Position numbers and translations under genes: made by a program. From Parapedobacter tibetensis (GTDB lineage Bacteria; Bacteroidota; Bacteroidia; Sphingobacteriales; Sphingobacteriaceae), in assembly GCF_024704835.1 (NCBI RefSeq), contig NZ_JAMXBE010000014.1, positions 1 through 64,000 of the forward strand: a DNA stretch of 64,000 bases, in the 5' to 3' direction. This document shows positions 29,038 to 37,880 of the stretch, piece after piece; position 1 is the stretch's first letter, and every line of letters begins with the position of its first letter. The notes under the pieces were generated by a model. The model saw only the letters and a program-made list of their open reading frames with translations. It made no database searches and was not told the origin of the DNA.

Positions 29038-29418
29038 GGGTTATATATAATTTTTGATGCCTGTCACCTTATTAACGTAATCGCCTTTCAAAGGTTTAGC
29101 GAAAATGCTGAAAAGTTTTTGTATCAAAAAAAGAAACGCAATAATATTCAAGGCAAACGTCTTTTCAGCCTCGCATTCGATTCCCGCTCGACGGCCCTTT
29201 CCTCACCATTTAATGGGTTGCCGTTACAATCTTTTAACGCGATATACGTTATTACTTATATTGAAAGCCGTAAAGGTAGGGATTTCCTAGCAAGTATACA
29301 GCGGTTTATACGAAATGACCAATTTTGCCGAAACCAACACGAGCATCTGAATTTAAAGGTATAATACCCTTTCAAACGAATATTTTTTTACTATTTTTGG
29401 AGCAAACGCAATTTAATT
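29038..29418 (+). other. Divergent intergenic region between tamB and the E1 gene
   Basis: 381 bases, AT-rich, with no convincing gene. It holds the E1 promoter near its right end. I could not identify a clean -7 element for tamB on the minus strand. Confidence 0.6.
29370..29399 (+). promoter_or_regulatory. Promoter of the E1 fusion gene
   Basis: -7 TATTTTTG (29392-29399) is perfect; TTTC at 29370-29373 lies 18 bases upstream as a weak -33. The start codon is 20 bases downstream of the -7. A near-palindrome AAAGGTAT/ATACCCTTT overlaps the -33 side. Confidence 0.55.
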
Positions 29419-31836
29419 ATGTCCGATACCCATACTAAACATAGCGAGTCGGCCCATGCTAAACTAAGTTTTGACGATTTCAGAGCCTTTGTAATAGAAG
29501 ATTACAGAATTGCTGTAGAAAGCAGGTTTGTAAGTTTGTTAGGCCGTAAAGAAGTGCTTACTGGCAAAGCAAAGTTCGGCGTATTTGGAGATGGGAAGGA
29601 GTTGGCACAAATAGCCATGGCCAAAGTGTTCCAACTTGGTGATTGGCGTTCAGGGTATTACCGCGACCAAACCTTCATGTTTGCATCAGGGATTATCTCG
29701 ATTTACCAATTCTTTTCACAGCTCTATGCCCATCCAGATGTGGAAGCGGATCCATCATCTGCTGGTAGGCAGATGAATAGCCATTTTGCCACCCGGATGC
29801 TCACGCCAGAAGGAAAGTGGGTAGACCAAACCTTGATGAAAAATTCGTCGGCGGATATCTCTACAACCGGCGGACAGATGCCGCGCCTTTTGGGTTTTGG
29901 GCTTGCCTCTAAAATATATCGAAATAATCCTGATTTGGCCGATATGAGCAGCTTTTCCAATAATGGGAACGAAATTGCATTCGGTACAATAGGCAATGCT
30001 TCCACCTCTGAAGGAGTCTTTTTTGAAGCGGTGAACGCCGCTGGTGTTCGGCAAATCCCTACGGTGATTTCCATATGGGACGACGGATACGGTATTTCGG
30101 TATCCAATGAGGTACAAACGACCAAAGCAGATATTTCGGAAGTGCTTAAGGGCTTCCAACGGGATGAAAATGGTGAGGGGTTTGAGATTTTTAAGGTGAA
30201 GGGATGGGATTATCCGGGCCTTTGCGAAACATACGAGAAGGCAGCAAAGATCAGTAGAGAGCAGCATGTACCCGTGCTGGTTCATGTAACGGAGATGACC
30301 CAGCCGCAGGGCCATTCCTCATCCGGTTCACACGAACGTTACAAGTCTAAAGAACGTCTGGCTTGGGAAAAAGAGCTTGATTGTATTGCTAAAATGCGGG
30401 TCTGGATAATCGAATCAGGGATAACCGATGAAGATGAATTGACAGGTATCGAGCGCACGGTAAAAGAACAGGTACGCATCGAGCAACGAAGAGCGTGGAC
30501 AGATTATAATAAAACACTCAAGTGGGAAGTAGATGAGGCTATTGTCTTATTAGCAGCAATTCCTGATGGTACCGTGCGGTTATTGCTCAACGAATTGAAG
30601 TCGAATACCGAACCTTCGCTCAAAGAAGTGTACAGTACGGTGAGGCGAGTTATTCGTTTGCTGCGGGGCACCCCTAGCGAAGCAAAGTCGGCATTATTGG
30701 CTTGGTATAGTGAAAAACAAGAAATCAATAAAGATCGATACAATAGCGGCCTGTTTACGGAAACGGTAGAATCGCCCAAACATGTACCCATTGTCCCTGC
30801 TGATTATCCTGCGGATAGTAAAACCGTGGATGGCAGGGAAGTATTGAATGCATGCTTCGACGCTAATTTTGCCCGGGACGCTCGGCTGATAGGTTTTGGA
30901 GAAGATGTAGGCAAGATAGGAGATGTGAACCAGGGGTTTGCCGGATTACAGGCCAAGTATGGCGAGCACCGTATTTTTGATACGGGCATCCGTGAAGCTG
31001 CCATCATTGGCCAGGGCGTTGGCCTTGCCATGCGTGGATTACGGCCCATCGCGGAAATCCAATACTTGGATTATTTGGTATATGGTCTCACCGTGCTGAC
31101 CGATGATTTGGCTAGCCTCAGCTATCGGACCAAAGCCGGTCAAAAGGCGCCGTTGATTATCCGTACGCGTGGACATCGATTGGAAGGCATCTGGCATTCG
31201 GGATCGCCTATGAGCATGATTCTCGGCTCACTAAGGGGCATTCACATATGTGTACCCCGCAACATGACGCAGGCGGCAGGGATGTACAATACCCTTCTCC
31301 GGTCTGACGAACCCGCTTTGGTAATCGAGTGCCTGAATGGATACCGGCTCAAGGAACGTATGCCTGTAAATGTCGGAGAGTTTACTGTGCCATTGGGCAG
31401 GGCGGAAGTGGTAAAGGAAGGAAAAGATGTAACTGTGGTATCCTATGGATCTACGTTACGTATCGTGCAGGAAGCATCCACTGAGCTCGGCAAGCTCGGT
31501 ATTTCTATCGAGATCGTTGATCCGCAAACCCTGCAACCCTTTGATGAGGAACACCTATGTGCCCAATCGCTGAGGAAAACGAATAAATTATTGGTAGTAG
31601 ATGAGGATGTGCCGGGGGGTGCCTCAGCATTTATCTTGCAGCAAATATTGGAGGAACAAAATGGGTACTACCATCTCGATGGACAACCCCGTACGCTGAC
31701 AGCCAAGGCTCACCGACCTCCATATGGATCAGATGGGGACTATTTCTCCAAGCCGTCGGCAGATGACGTGATCGAAGCGGTGTACAGTATGATGAGTGAG
31801 TCGAATCCGAAGGATTACCCACCATTATTCAACTAA
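29419..31836 (+). CDS. Fused alpha/beta E1 component of a 2-oxo-acid dehydrogenase complex
   Basis: 805 residues. Residues 1-340 resemble E1-alpha (thiamine-diphosphate-binding half) and about 470-805 E1-beta, with FGEDVGKIGDVNQGF, FDTGIREAAIIGQGVGLAM and the C-terminal transketolase domain. Fused E1 proteins are common in Bacteroidota and decarboxylate branched-chain 2-oxo acids or pyruvate for an E2 encoded elsewhere. Oddity: the cofactor motif reads IGNASTSEG, with Asn where the metal-binding Asp of GDG/GDAS is expected, and WDDGYGIS replaces the usual NN. It is a single gene with its own promoter. The exact substrate is not decidable here. Confidence 0.88.
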   Translation: MSDTHTKHSESAHAKLSFDDFRAFVIEDYRIAVESRFVSLLGRKEVLTGKAKFGVFGDGKELAQIAMAKVFQLGDWRSGYYRDQTFMFASGIISIYQFFSQLYAHPDVEADPSSAGRQMNSHFATRMLTPEGKWVDQTLMKNSSADISTTGGQMPRLLGFGLASKIYRNNPDLADMSSFSNNGNEIAFGTIGNASTSEGVFFEAVNAAGVRQIPTVISIWDDGYGISVSNEVQTTKADISEVLKGFQRDENGEGFEIFKVKGWDYPGLCETYEKAAKISREQHVPVLVHVTEMTQPQGHSSSGSHERYKSKERLAWEKELDCIAKMRVWIIESGITDEDELTGIERTVKEQVRIEQRRAWTDYNKTLKWEVDEAIVLLAAIPDGTVRLLLNELKSNTEPSLKEVYSTVRRVIRLLRGTPSEAKSALLAWYSEKQEINKDRYNSGLFTETVESPKHVPIVPADYPADSKTVDGREVLNACFDANFARDARLIGFGEDVGKIGDVNQGFAGLQAKYGEHRIFDTGIREAAIIGQGVGLAMRGLRPIAEIQYLDYLVYGLTVLTDDLASLSYRTKAGQKAPLIIRTRGHRLEGIWHSGSPMSMILGSLRGIHICVPRNMTQAAGMYNTLLRSDEPALVIECLNGYRLKERMPVNVGEFTVPLGRAEVVKEGKDVTVVSYGSTLRIVQEASTELGKLGISIEIVDPQTLQPFDEEHLCAQSLRKTNKLLVVDEDVPGGASAFILQQILEEQNGYYHLDGQPRTLTAKAHRPPYGSDGDYFSKPSADDVIEAVYSMMSESNPKDYPPLFN

Positions 31837-31841
31837 AAATA

Positions 31842-31875
31842 GAACGCGGATGACGCGGGTATTGCGGATTTACAA
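31842..31875 (+). repeat. Interspersed repeat arm, related to 33946-34006
   Basis: GAACGCGGATGACGCGG at the left end is nearly the reverse complement of the right arm of the palindromic element at 33946-34006. It lies in the short gap between the E1 and ROK genes. Confidence 0.5.
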
Positions 31876-31897
31876 AGACGGACACTCATTAAGGATA

Positions 31898-32758
31898 TTA
31901 AACAAATACTGATGCAGCGCCAATCAATGCTGCATGTTCGCCCAGTTGGCTGATATGGATGTCGAAGCGGTCTAATGCTTTGGAATTGAAACTATGGAAA
32001 ATGTCCCAAGCCTTGGAGATATTACCACCTATGATGAACCTGTTCGTTCCTTCCCTTTCGCCGAAGAATTGGATGAAGTTGGTCAGGTGATGGCTGTACT
32101 CGGCCAATATGTCCGCTACAAAAGGATGCTGGCCCCGTAGTTGAAGCAGCTCGCGGAGTCCGGTCACTTTCATGTTATTTTGCGCTGCCCTTCGGACAAA
32201 CCATCGGGTTACCAAGTATTCCTCCATGATGCTATCTTGGTATGGTGTGTCCCATAAATCGGCGTCTACCGCATTTCCCCCTTGTTCCCATATGGCGCTT
32301 CCCAAACCGGTACCCAGCGTGATTCCTAAGATCTTTTGATGATCATCATGGCCCCCTGCGAAAACTTCGCCTTGGAGGAATGCCGCAGCATCATTGATGA
32401 AACGGATATTCGCTGGTTCTGTGGACAACATGGAAGCCAATTCCTGCTTAATATTCACTTGGTATAATGCATCGTATTTATCCTGATTGTGAATTAATGA
32501 TATGCCATTATCATAGTCAAACGGGCCAGGCATGGCAATGCCGACAGGTAAATGCTTGGCTGATATGTCCTTGAAGGAAGCGGTCAGTGCTTCCGTCCAA
32601 GTATATAAAATCGATTTAGCAGAAGCTGCTGAATTTACCCGATGCCTGACAATACTATGAGGTAAGATTGACCAATCTTGTGTATGGATGACAGCCGCAG
32701 TAATATGGGTACCTCCCACATCAGCAGCCATCACATACGGGCTGTTATCTTGCTGCAT
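31898..32758 (-). CDS. ROK-family sugar kinase/glucokinase-like protein
   Basis: 286 residues. It has the phosphate-binding motif [26 protein letters not shown] with the catalytic Asp, and the second glycine motif [12 protein letters not shown]. The zinc motif CxCGxxGC typical of many ROK proteins is missing, as in the polyphosphate-glucokinase-like branch. It likely phosphorylates glucose or a related hexose, or an N-acylated sugar. The start overlaps the 3' end of aroC by 14 bases, so it is translated from the aromatic operon transcript, an unusual partnership. Confidence 0.85.
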   Translation of the reverse strand: MQQDNSPYVMAADVGGTHITAAVIHTQDWSILPHSIVRHRVNSAASAKSILYTWTEALTASFKDISAKHLPVGIAMPGPFDYDNGISLIHNQDKYDALYQVNIKQELASMLSTEPANIRFINDAAAFLQGEVFAGGHDDHQKILGITLGTGLGSAIWEQGGNAVDADLWDTPYQDSIMEEYLVTRWFVRRAAQNNMKVTGLRELLQLRGQHPFVADILAEYSHHLTNFIQFFGEREGTNRFIIGGNISKAWDIFHSFNSKALDRFDIHISQLGEHAALIGAASVFV

Positions 32759-33848
32759 CGTAAATCTGGTTTTTAAGTAAATGATCAGCGAGGACCAACG
32801 CCGCCATGGCTTCTATAATAATAACTGCGCGGGGTACCACACAAGGATCATGTCTTCCTTTTCCGGTGATCTCGGTAGTTTCACCCTCCCGGCTGATGGT
32901 TTGCTGAGCGCGCATGATGGTGGCTACAGGTTTGAATGCCGTACGGAACGTGATTTCCATGCCGTTGGAAATGCCCCCTTGGATGCCTCCTGAGAAGTTG
33001 GTTAAGGTCTTCAGCTTTTCGGCATCATTTTCAGGATTGGTAAATAGGTCGTTGTGCTCAGATCCTTGCATTTCCGAGCCTGCGAAGCCGGAGCCGTATT
33101 CAAATCCATGCACGGCGTTGATGCTCATCATAGCTTTTGCCAAATCGGCATGCAATTTATCAAACACGGGTTCACCAAGCCCTACCGGTACATGCTGTAT
33201 CACGGTGCTGATGCGTCCACCCACGGTATCCCCGGCTTTACGTATGGCATCGATGAAGGCAATCATTTCATTGGCCGTGGCCGGATCGGCACAACGCACG
33301 ATATTACTTTCGCGGATTTGCGTCAGTTCGTCAATATCATGCGACACCAAGTTGGGTGCCTCTATCTTTCCTACACCGGACACATGGGCAAAAATCCGTA
33401 TGCCGAATTGCGAGAGAAAACTTTTGGCTACGGCACCTGCGGCCACACGGGCAGCGGTTTCGCGTGCTGATGAGCGCCCCCCTCCACGGTAATCGCGTAT
33501 GCCATATTTTACCTCATAGGTATAGTCGGCATGCGAGGGGCGGTATTTGTCCTTGATATGGGAATAATCTTTCGAACGTTGGTCTTCGTTGGGGATGAGC
33601 ATCGCCAATGGTGTGCCCGTGGTTTTTCCTTCAAATACACCTGAAAGGATTTTCGCGGTATCGCTCTCCTTGCGCTGGGTAGTGATTTTTGACTGCCCGG
33701 GGCGACGTTTATCCAGTTCGGATTGGATAAACGTTTCATCGATATCAATATTTGGTGGACATCCATCAATGATCACGCCGATTGCCTCACCATGCGATTC
33801 GCCAAACGTAGTTATACGGAATACATCTCCAAATGAGTTTCCTGCCAT
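32745..33848 (-). CDS. aroC: Chorismate synthase
   Basis: 367 residues, full length. It has the signature [17 protein letters not shown] near the N-terminus, [19 protein letters not shown] in the middle, and the C-terminal [11 protein letters not shown]. It makes chorismate from 5-enolpyruvylshikimate-3-phosphate using reduced FMN. Its 175-base gap to aroA carries a palindromic repeat; the ROK gene overlaps its end. Confidence 0.97.
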   Translation of the reverse strand: MAGNSFGDVFRITTFGESHGEAIGVIIDGCPPNIDIDETFIQSELDKRRPGQSKITTQRKESDTAKILSGVFEGKTTGTPLAMLIPNEDQRSKDYSHIKDKYRPSHADYTYEVKYGIRDYRGGGRSSARETAARVAAGAVAKSFLSQFGIRIFAHVSGVGKIEAPNLVSHDIDELTQIRESNIVRCADPATANEMIAFIDAIRKAGDTVGGRISTVIQHVPVGLGEPVFDKLHADLAKAMMSINAVHGFEYGSGFAGSEMQGSEHNDLFTNPENDAEKLKTLTNFSGGIQGGISNGMEITFRTAFKPVATIMRAQQTISREGETTEITGKGRHDPCVVPRAVIIIEAMAALVLADHLLKNQIYDAAR

Positions 33849-33945
33849 GTGTATTTTAGAATGTAGATTTTAGATGTACAATTTTTTCATAGAAGTTTCT
33901 TCTTCTCTGTCTCGCTAACGTCTAGACTTCTTTCCCACAAAAATT

Positions 33946-34006
33946 GAACACGGACGACACGGATAAATGATTAACAACCTGTGTAAATCCGCGTCATCAG
34001 CGTTCC
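33946..34006. repeat. Palindromic interspersed element between aroA and aroC
   Basis: The left arm GAACACGGACGACACGGAT and the right arm ATCCGCGTCATCAGCGTTC pair with a few G-U positions, enclosing about 20 bases. The same arm occurs at 31842. This fits a small non-coding palindromic repeat family of Bacteroidota intergenic regions. Confidence 0.55.
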
Positions 34007-34023
34007 AACTGCCCAACTTGCAG

Positions 34024-35271
34024 CTAAGATATAATAAATCCCTGTTGTTTCAAATGTTTCCAGAAATCGGGATAGGATTTTTCCACCACTTCGGGTTCAT
34101 TGATCTGTACAGGATCAAACATCAGCGCCAATGGGGCAAAGGCCATGGCCATCCGATGGTCTTCATAGGTATCAATGACAAGATGTTCCGGTTGGTATAA
34201 GCCCGCGGTATCGAGATGGCAAATTTCTCCATCCTCCACAAGCTTTACACCAAATTTCACCAGTTCATTTTGCAGGGCCGCAATCCGGTCGGTCTCCTTG
34301 ATCTTGAGTGTTTGAAGCCCAGTAAAAGATAGGTCGCGCTTCAGGGCGGCGGCACACACGATAGCAGTTTGGGCCAAATCCGGACATGCTTTGAAATCGA
34401 ATAGCGTTTTGTCTGAATGGGTGGTTGTCTTTTGGATGCGCAAGCCGCCATTTTCAAAGGACGAAGCCACGCCAAAGTGCACCATGATGTCTACAATGGC
34501 CATATCGCCCTGTAAACTATTTCGTTTTAGTTCAGGAAGGAAAATGTTGCCCGAGGCAGACAAGGCGACCATGGCGTACCAATAAGACGCGGCACTCCAA
34601 TCGGGTTCTATGGCCAATGTACTGGGCTGGGTTTGTTGGGGAGCAATGTGGATGGTATCCCCGCTCCATTCGTGATCGACGCCTGCTTGGAGGAGCATAT
34701 TGAGGGTCATGCTGAGGTACGGACGAGAAGTAAGCTCTCCCTCGATTTTCAAGCGGAGTCCGTGGGGCAAGGAAGGAGCGATAAGCAGCAATGCCGACAA
34801 ATATTGACTACTCACATTGCCCTGAACCCGTACTTCGGGTGTTTTCTGCATAAATCCACCATTGATGGCGAGCGGAGGATAACCGATCTCCTCGGCATAC
34901 CGGATGTCGGCACCTAATGTTTTCAGTGCATCCACTAAAATGCCAATGGGGCGCTGCTTCATCCGTTTGCTTCCGGTAAGCACGTAGTTGCCTTTAGCGG
35001 TGGTTAGGTAGGCAGTCAAAAACCGCATGGCTGTGCCAGCTGGTCCGATATCAATAACGGTTTCTTCGGCATCGGAAGCCGCTATGGTTTCCAGTGCCTG
35101 CCGTAGGGTTACCGTATCGGCCGCTGAAGACAGGTTGTCGATATGTACCGTTCCATTACCTAGTGCCTGAATAATCAAGGCACGGTTGCTCTCACTTTTC
35201 GAACCGGTGAGTTGTACGGTGCCCGACAGGGTTTTTGATGAATGAGAAAGCTTTACAGCGTTTGTATTCAT
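34024..35271 (-). CDS. aroA: 3-phosphoshikimate 1-carboxyvinyltransferase (EPSP synthase)
   Basis: 415 residues. It has GSKSESNRALIIQAL, DIGPAGTAMRFLTAYL, GSKRMKQRPIGIL, KETDRIAAL and the C-terminal YEDHRMAMAFAPLAL. It joins phosphoenolpyruvate to shikimate-3-phosphate. Its start overlaps the stop of the DAHP synthase gene by one base (TAATG), indicating translational coupling. Confidence 0.97.
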   Translation of the reverse strand: MNTNAVKLSHSSKTLSGTVQLTGSKSESNRALIIQALGNGTVHIDNLSSAADTVTLRQALETIAASDAEETVIDIGPAGTAMRFLTAYLTTAKGNYVLTGSKRMKQRPIGILVDALKTLGADIRYAEEIGYPPLAINGGFMQKTPEVRVQGNVSSQYLSALLLIAPSLPHGLRLKIEGELTSRPYLSMTLNMLLQAGVDHEWSGDTIHIAPQQTQPSTLAIEPDWSAASYWYAMVALSASGNIFLPELKRNSLQGDMAIVDIMVHFGVASSFENGGLRIQKTTTHSDKTLFDFKACPDLAQTAIVCAAALKRDLSFTGLQTLKIKETDRIAALQNELVKFGVKLVEDGEICHLDTAGLYQPEHLVIDTYEDHRMAMAFAPLALMFDPVQINEPEVVEKSYPDFWKHLKQQGFIIS

Positions 35272-36377
35272 TATGCTTCGGCAACCGGTTTGGTGTTCAT
35301 GATTTCATTTTGCTTGCGGATGGATTCATTATGAATCAACTCCAACATCTTCACCGTAAACTCCTTGTCCAATTTGAGTGCTTGGGCTACATTGCTCCGT
35401 TTGTGGATGATTTCGTCCCAACGGCTTACCTGAAGGATGGTTACGTTATTGTCACGTTTGTATTCGCCGATTTTTTCCACGATTTTCATCCGGTCAGCAA
35501 GCACTTGGATAACTTTATCGTCTAGCTTGTCAATTTCCTTCCGTAATGCGGCCAATTTATCTTCAAACACGGGGTCGTTTGATTCAGCGTGCCGGAGCGC
35601 AAGGTGACTGATGAGATCTGCCAATGCCTGCGGTGTAAGCTGTTGCTTGGCGTCGGTCCACGCCACAGACGGATCGATATGTGATTCAACGATAAGGCCT
35701 TGCATGTCCATATCGAATGCTTTTTGTGCGATGTAAGGGATCAGTTCCCGATTCCCGCAAATGTGGCTTGGGTCATTGATAACGGGTAGTTCGGGCACAA
35801 GGGTTTTTAATTGTATGGCTAGGTCCCACATTGGTTCATTACGGAAAGCCGTTTTCTCATACGACGAGAAACCACGATGGATGGCTGCCAATTTTCGGAT
35901 GCCGGCACGGTTTACACGTTCCAAGGCACCGAGCCAAAGTGAGAGATCCGGATTGACTGGATTTTTGACCAATACAGGCACGTCTACACCTTTCAGTGCA
36001 TCGGCGATTTCTTGCACGGTGAAGGGGTTGGCTGTGGATCTGGCACCTATCCAAAGGATGTCGACACCTGCGGCTAAAGCTTCCTCCACATGTTTGGCGG
36101 TGGCTACTTCTGTCGTAATGGGTAGCCCGGTTTCCTCTTTGGCCCTGCGCAGCCATTGGAGGCCGACGCTACCAACGCCTTCAAATTCACCCGGGCGGGT
36201 ACGGGGTTTCCAAATGCCCGCACGTAGCACAGATACTTTCCCTGTATTGGCAAGCAGATGGGCGGTTGCCAGCAACTGTTCTTCGGTTTCGGCGCTACAA
36301 GGCCCGGCGATGATTAACGGCTCATTGCCGGTATCAAACCATGATTTTAACGGTAAAATGTCTAACGTTTGTTTCAT
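35271..36377 (-). CDS. Bifunctional DAHP synthase (type I) / chorismate mutase (type II, C-terminal)
   Basis: 368 residues. Residues 1-265 are a short, KDO8P-synthase-like DAHP synthase (IIAGPCSAETEEQ, RAGIWKPRTRPGEFEG, NDPSHICGNRELI). Residues about 270-360 form an AroQ-type chorismate mutase helix bundle (LRKEIDKLDDKVIQVLADRM, KIGEYKR). It therefore catalyses the entry step of the shikimate pathway and the chorismate-to-prephenate step; the mutase domain often gives feedback control by prephenate. It lies between pheA (145-base gap) and aroA (1-base overlap). Confidence 0.95.
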   Translation of the reverse strand: MKQTLDILPLKSWFDTGNEPLIIAGPCSAETEEQLLATAHLLANTGKVSVLRAGIWKPRTRPGEFEGVGSVGLQWLRRAKEETGLPITTEVATAKHVEEALAAGVDILWIGARSTANPFTVQEIADALKGVDVPVLVKNPVNPDLSLWLGALERVNRAGIRKLAAIHRGFSSYEKTAFRNEPMWDLAIQLKTLVPELPVINDPSHICGNRELIPYIAQKAFDMDMQGLIVESHIDPSVAWTDAKQQLTPQALADLISHLALRHAESNDPVFEDKLAALRKEIDKLDDKVIQVLADRMKIVEKIGEYKRDNNVTILQVSRWDEIIHKRSNVAQALKLDKEFTVKMLELIHNESIRKQNEIMNTKPVAEA

Positions 36378-36522
36378 TGTCTTATTTGTTTATTTGTTAA
36401 TTATTGATTTCCTGTTTGCCTTTAAAGGCATCAATGAACCCTCCTACGTCGGGTTTCGCTTATCATCGGGACTCCACTTCGTTCAGCTTCCGGTTTTTCC
36501 GACTTCCCAATTTTCCGACTTA

Positions 36523-37350
36523 CTAAACCTTATCATTCTTCACATATTCCCCCATAATATTGAAATTGATGGTATGTTTCAATACCTTGCGGATGGCCAT
36601 ATCATATTCCGATTGGTTTTGCCATTCCACATCCACGTAAAATTCATATTCATTGCGTTTACCCAGCACAGGCATCGACTGTATCTTACTCAGATTGATA
36701 TGTTGCTCGGCAAAGCATTGCAGTACCGTGGAGAGTGAGCCTACACCATTACCTGTCTGGAAGGACAACGAGGCCTTGTTTACGGATCCCTTCTCTTCGG
36801 CATCAATGGCCAATATAAGAAACCGCGTATAGTTCTTCTTGTTGGTCTCGATACGGCGTTCCAATATTTCCAGCCCATATAATTTGGCGGCAAGCTGGTT
36901 GGCGATGGCGGCGGTATCTTTCAACTGCTGTTCGCTGATTTTCCGGGCGCATGCTGCGGTATCTTCCCCTTCACTCACCTTGATGTGGGGATTTTCTTCC
37001 AGGTAATCATTGCATTGTTGGATAGCGATGGGGTGTGATTCCACAAATTTGACGTCACGGAGCTTCACGCCCGGCAGCACCATGAGATGCAGTTGGATGT
37101 GTAGGTATACTTCCCCCACGATTTGGAAGCGGTAGTCGCGCAAAAGGTTGTAATTGGGTAGCAGACTCCCCGCAATGGAATTTTCGATAGCCATTGCTAC
37201 GTAGTCGGCTTTTCCCTGTTTCAATACTTCACAGGTCTTTTTGAACGAGTCACATTCAATGGTTTCGATCTTATTTCCGAAATATTTCAGTGCGGCTTCC
37301 TCATGGAAGGAAGCTTTGGTGCCCTGTATCGCTACTTTTATGCTCATCAA
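36523..37350 (-). CDS. pheA: Prephenate dehydratase with ACT domain
   Basis: 275 residues. The catalytic domain (to about 180) has AIQGTKASFHEEAALKYFG, AIENSIAGSLLPNYNLL and the NYTRFLIL segment with the TRF active-site motif. The ACT domain (about 190-270; LSTVLQCFAEQHINLSKIQS) gives phenylalanine feedback. It makes phenylpyruvate from prephenate and has no fused chorismate mutase, which is instead on the next enzyme. The promoter, leader reading frame and terminator upstream form an attenuator. The prephenate dehydrogenase and aminotransferase genes often found in this operon are not present. Confidence 0.96.
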   Translation of the reverse strand: MMSIKVAIQGTKASFHEEAALKYFGNKIETIECDSFKKTCEVLKQGKADYVAMAIENSIAGSLLPNYNLLRDYRFQIVGEVYLHIQLHLMVLPGVKLRDVKFVESHPIAIQQCNDYLEENPHIKVSEGEDTAACARKISEQQLKDTAAIANQLAAKLYGLEILERRIETNKKNYTRFLILAIDAEEKGSVNKASLSFQTGNGVGSLSTVLQCFAEQHINLSKIQSMPVLGKRNEYEFYVDVEWQNQSEYDMAIRKVLKHTINFNIMGEYVKNDKV

Positions 37351-37365
37351 TTGCAGTTATGGGTC

Positions 37366-37397
37366 AAAAAAAAGTCCCGGCTTTATTTGCCGGGACC
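37366..37397 (-). terminator. Attenuator terminator before pheA
   Basis: On the minus strand GTCCCGGC (37396-37389) pairs with GCCGGGAC (37381-37374) around a 7-base loop, directly followed by eight U residues (37373-37366). It stops 16 bases before the pheA start, so it lies inside the leader and would block pheA expression. Confidence 0.85.
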
Positions 37398-37425
37398 ATG
37401 CTACACTTTGTATTTTTATACGTTG

Positions 37426-37488
37426 TTAATGCATATCAATCCCGGCTTTTATCACTAAAATAAAAGTAGCCAAAAAACCAATATGCAT
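37426..37488 (-). CDS. Candidate pheA leader peptide (20 residues)
   Basis: ATG at 37488, stop TAA at 37428-37426. It has Phe at codons 5 and 9, not a long Phe run. Codons 14-17 contain AAAGCCGGGAT (within 37450-37439), which can pair with the GTCCCGGC arm of the terminator and so act as anti-terminator. A ribosome paused at the Phe codons would leave that segment free; one reaching the stop would cover it. Position and geometry are those of classic amino-acid attenuation. There is no independent proof of translation. Confidence 0.6.
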   Translation of the reverse strand: MHIGFLATFILVIKAGIDMH

Positions 37489-37522
37489 TATTGTGTGATA
37501 TCATTTTCAATTTTTGATGTGC

Positions 37523-37552
37523 CAAATGTACGTAAGATTTTTTTATTATCAA
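37523..37552 (-). promoter_or_regulatory. Promoter of the pheA operon
   Basis: Minus strand: TTG (37552-37550), a 19-base spacer, then a perfect -7 TACATTTG (37530-37523). Transcription would start near 37516, about 28 bases before the leader ATG. Confidence 0.7.
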
Positions 37553-37697
37553 GAAAAAAGTGAAAAAAGGCTGTCAAACGTGGACTTACCGTGTACACAT
37601 GTTGCTTACATATCGGAATTGTCTCAAATCATTGTCAGGGGGATTTTCGGGTGAATCAAGTTGTGTATAGCTATTCAGGACAAGACCGCTACCTGTT

Positions 37698-37774
37698 TTA
37701 CTTATGTATCATCTACCCATTAGCCACGGTTTATCCACGTATTACCCACATATAATCCACCTTTAATTTACCTT
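37698..37774. repeat. Helically phased array of DnaA-box-like words (11-base period)
   Basis: Seven consecutive 11-base units start at 37698, 37709, 37720, 37731, 37742, 37753 and 37764. The central four read TTAGCCACG, TTATCCACG, TTACCCACA and TAATCCACC in their first nine bases, close to the DnaA box TTATNCACA; the outer ones are degenerate. A further TAATCCACG lies at 37831. The array sits between divergent transcription units (pheA leftward, 37881 rightward). Eleven bases is about one helical turn, so all words face one side of the DNA. Confidence 0.6.
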
Positions 37775-37824
37775 TTTCTATATGACGAATCGCTGAGTAA
37801 TACACAAGGAATCCGTAACCAATG

Positions 37825-37856
37825 ATTGGATAATCCACGGGTTTTCCGTAACTTTG
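37825..37856 (+). promoter_or_regulatory. Promoter of the hypothetical gene at 37881
   Basis: ATTG (37825-37828), a 20-base spacer, then a perfect -7 TAACTTTG (37849-37856), 25 bases before the start codon. The TAATCCACG word at 37831 lies within the spacer. The rest of 37553-37824 holds the phased array and no gene. Confidence 0.65.
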
Positions 37857-37880
37857 TACTAATCATTTACGCCATAAACC

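Noticed and set aside
35761-36738. Plus-strand frame of 325 codons across DAHP synthase and the gap to pheA
   Set aside because: Antisense to two enzymes with intact active sites; no domain or start signal of its own.
37366-37397. Treating the hairpin before pheA as the end of a convergent upstream gene
   Set aside because: The U-run is on the minus strand, the same direction as pheA, and the only upstream transcript is the leader itself.
37698-37774. Calling the phased array a replication origin
   Set aside because: No dnaA gene, no skew data and only one good DnaA-box match; kept as a finding, not as an origin feature.
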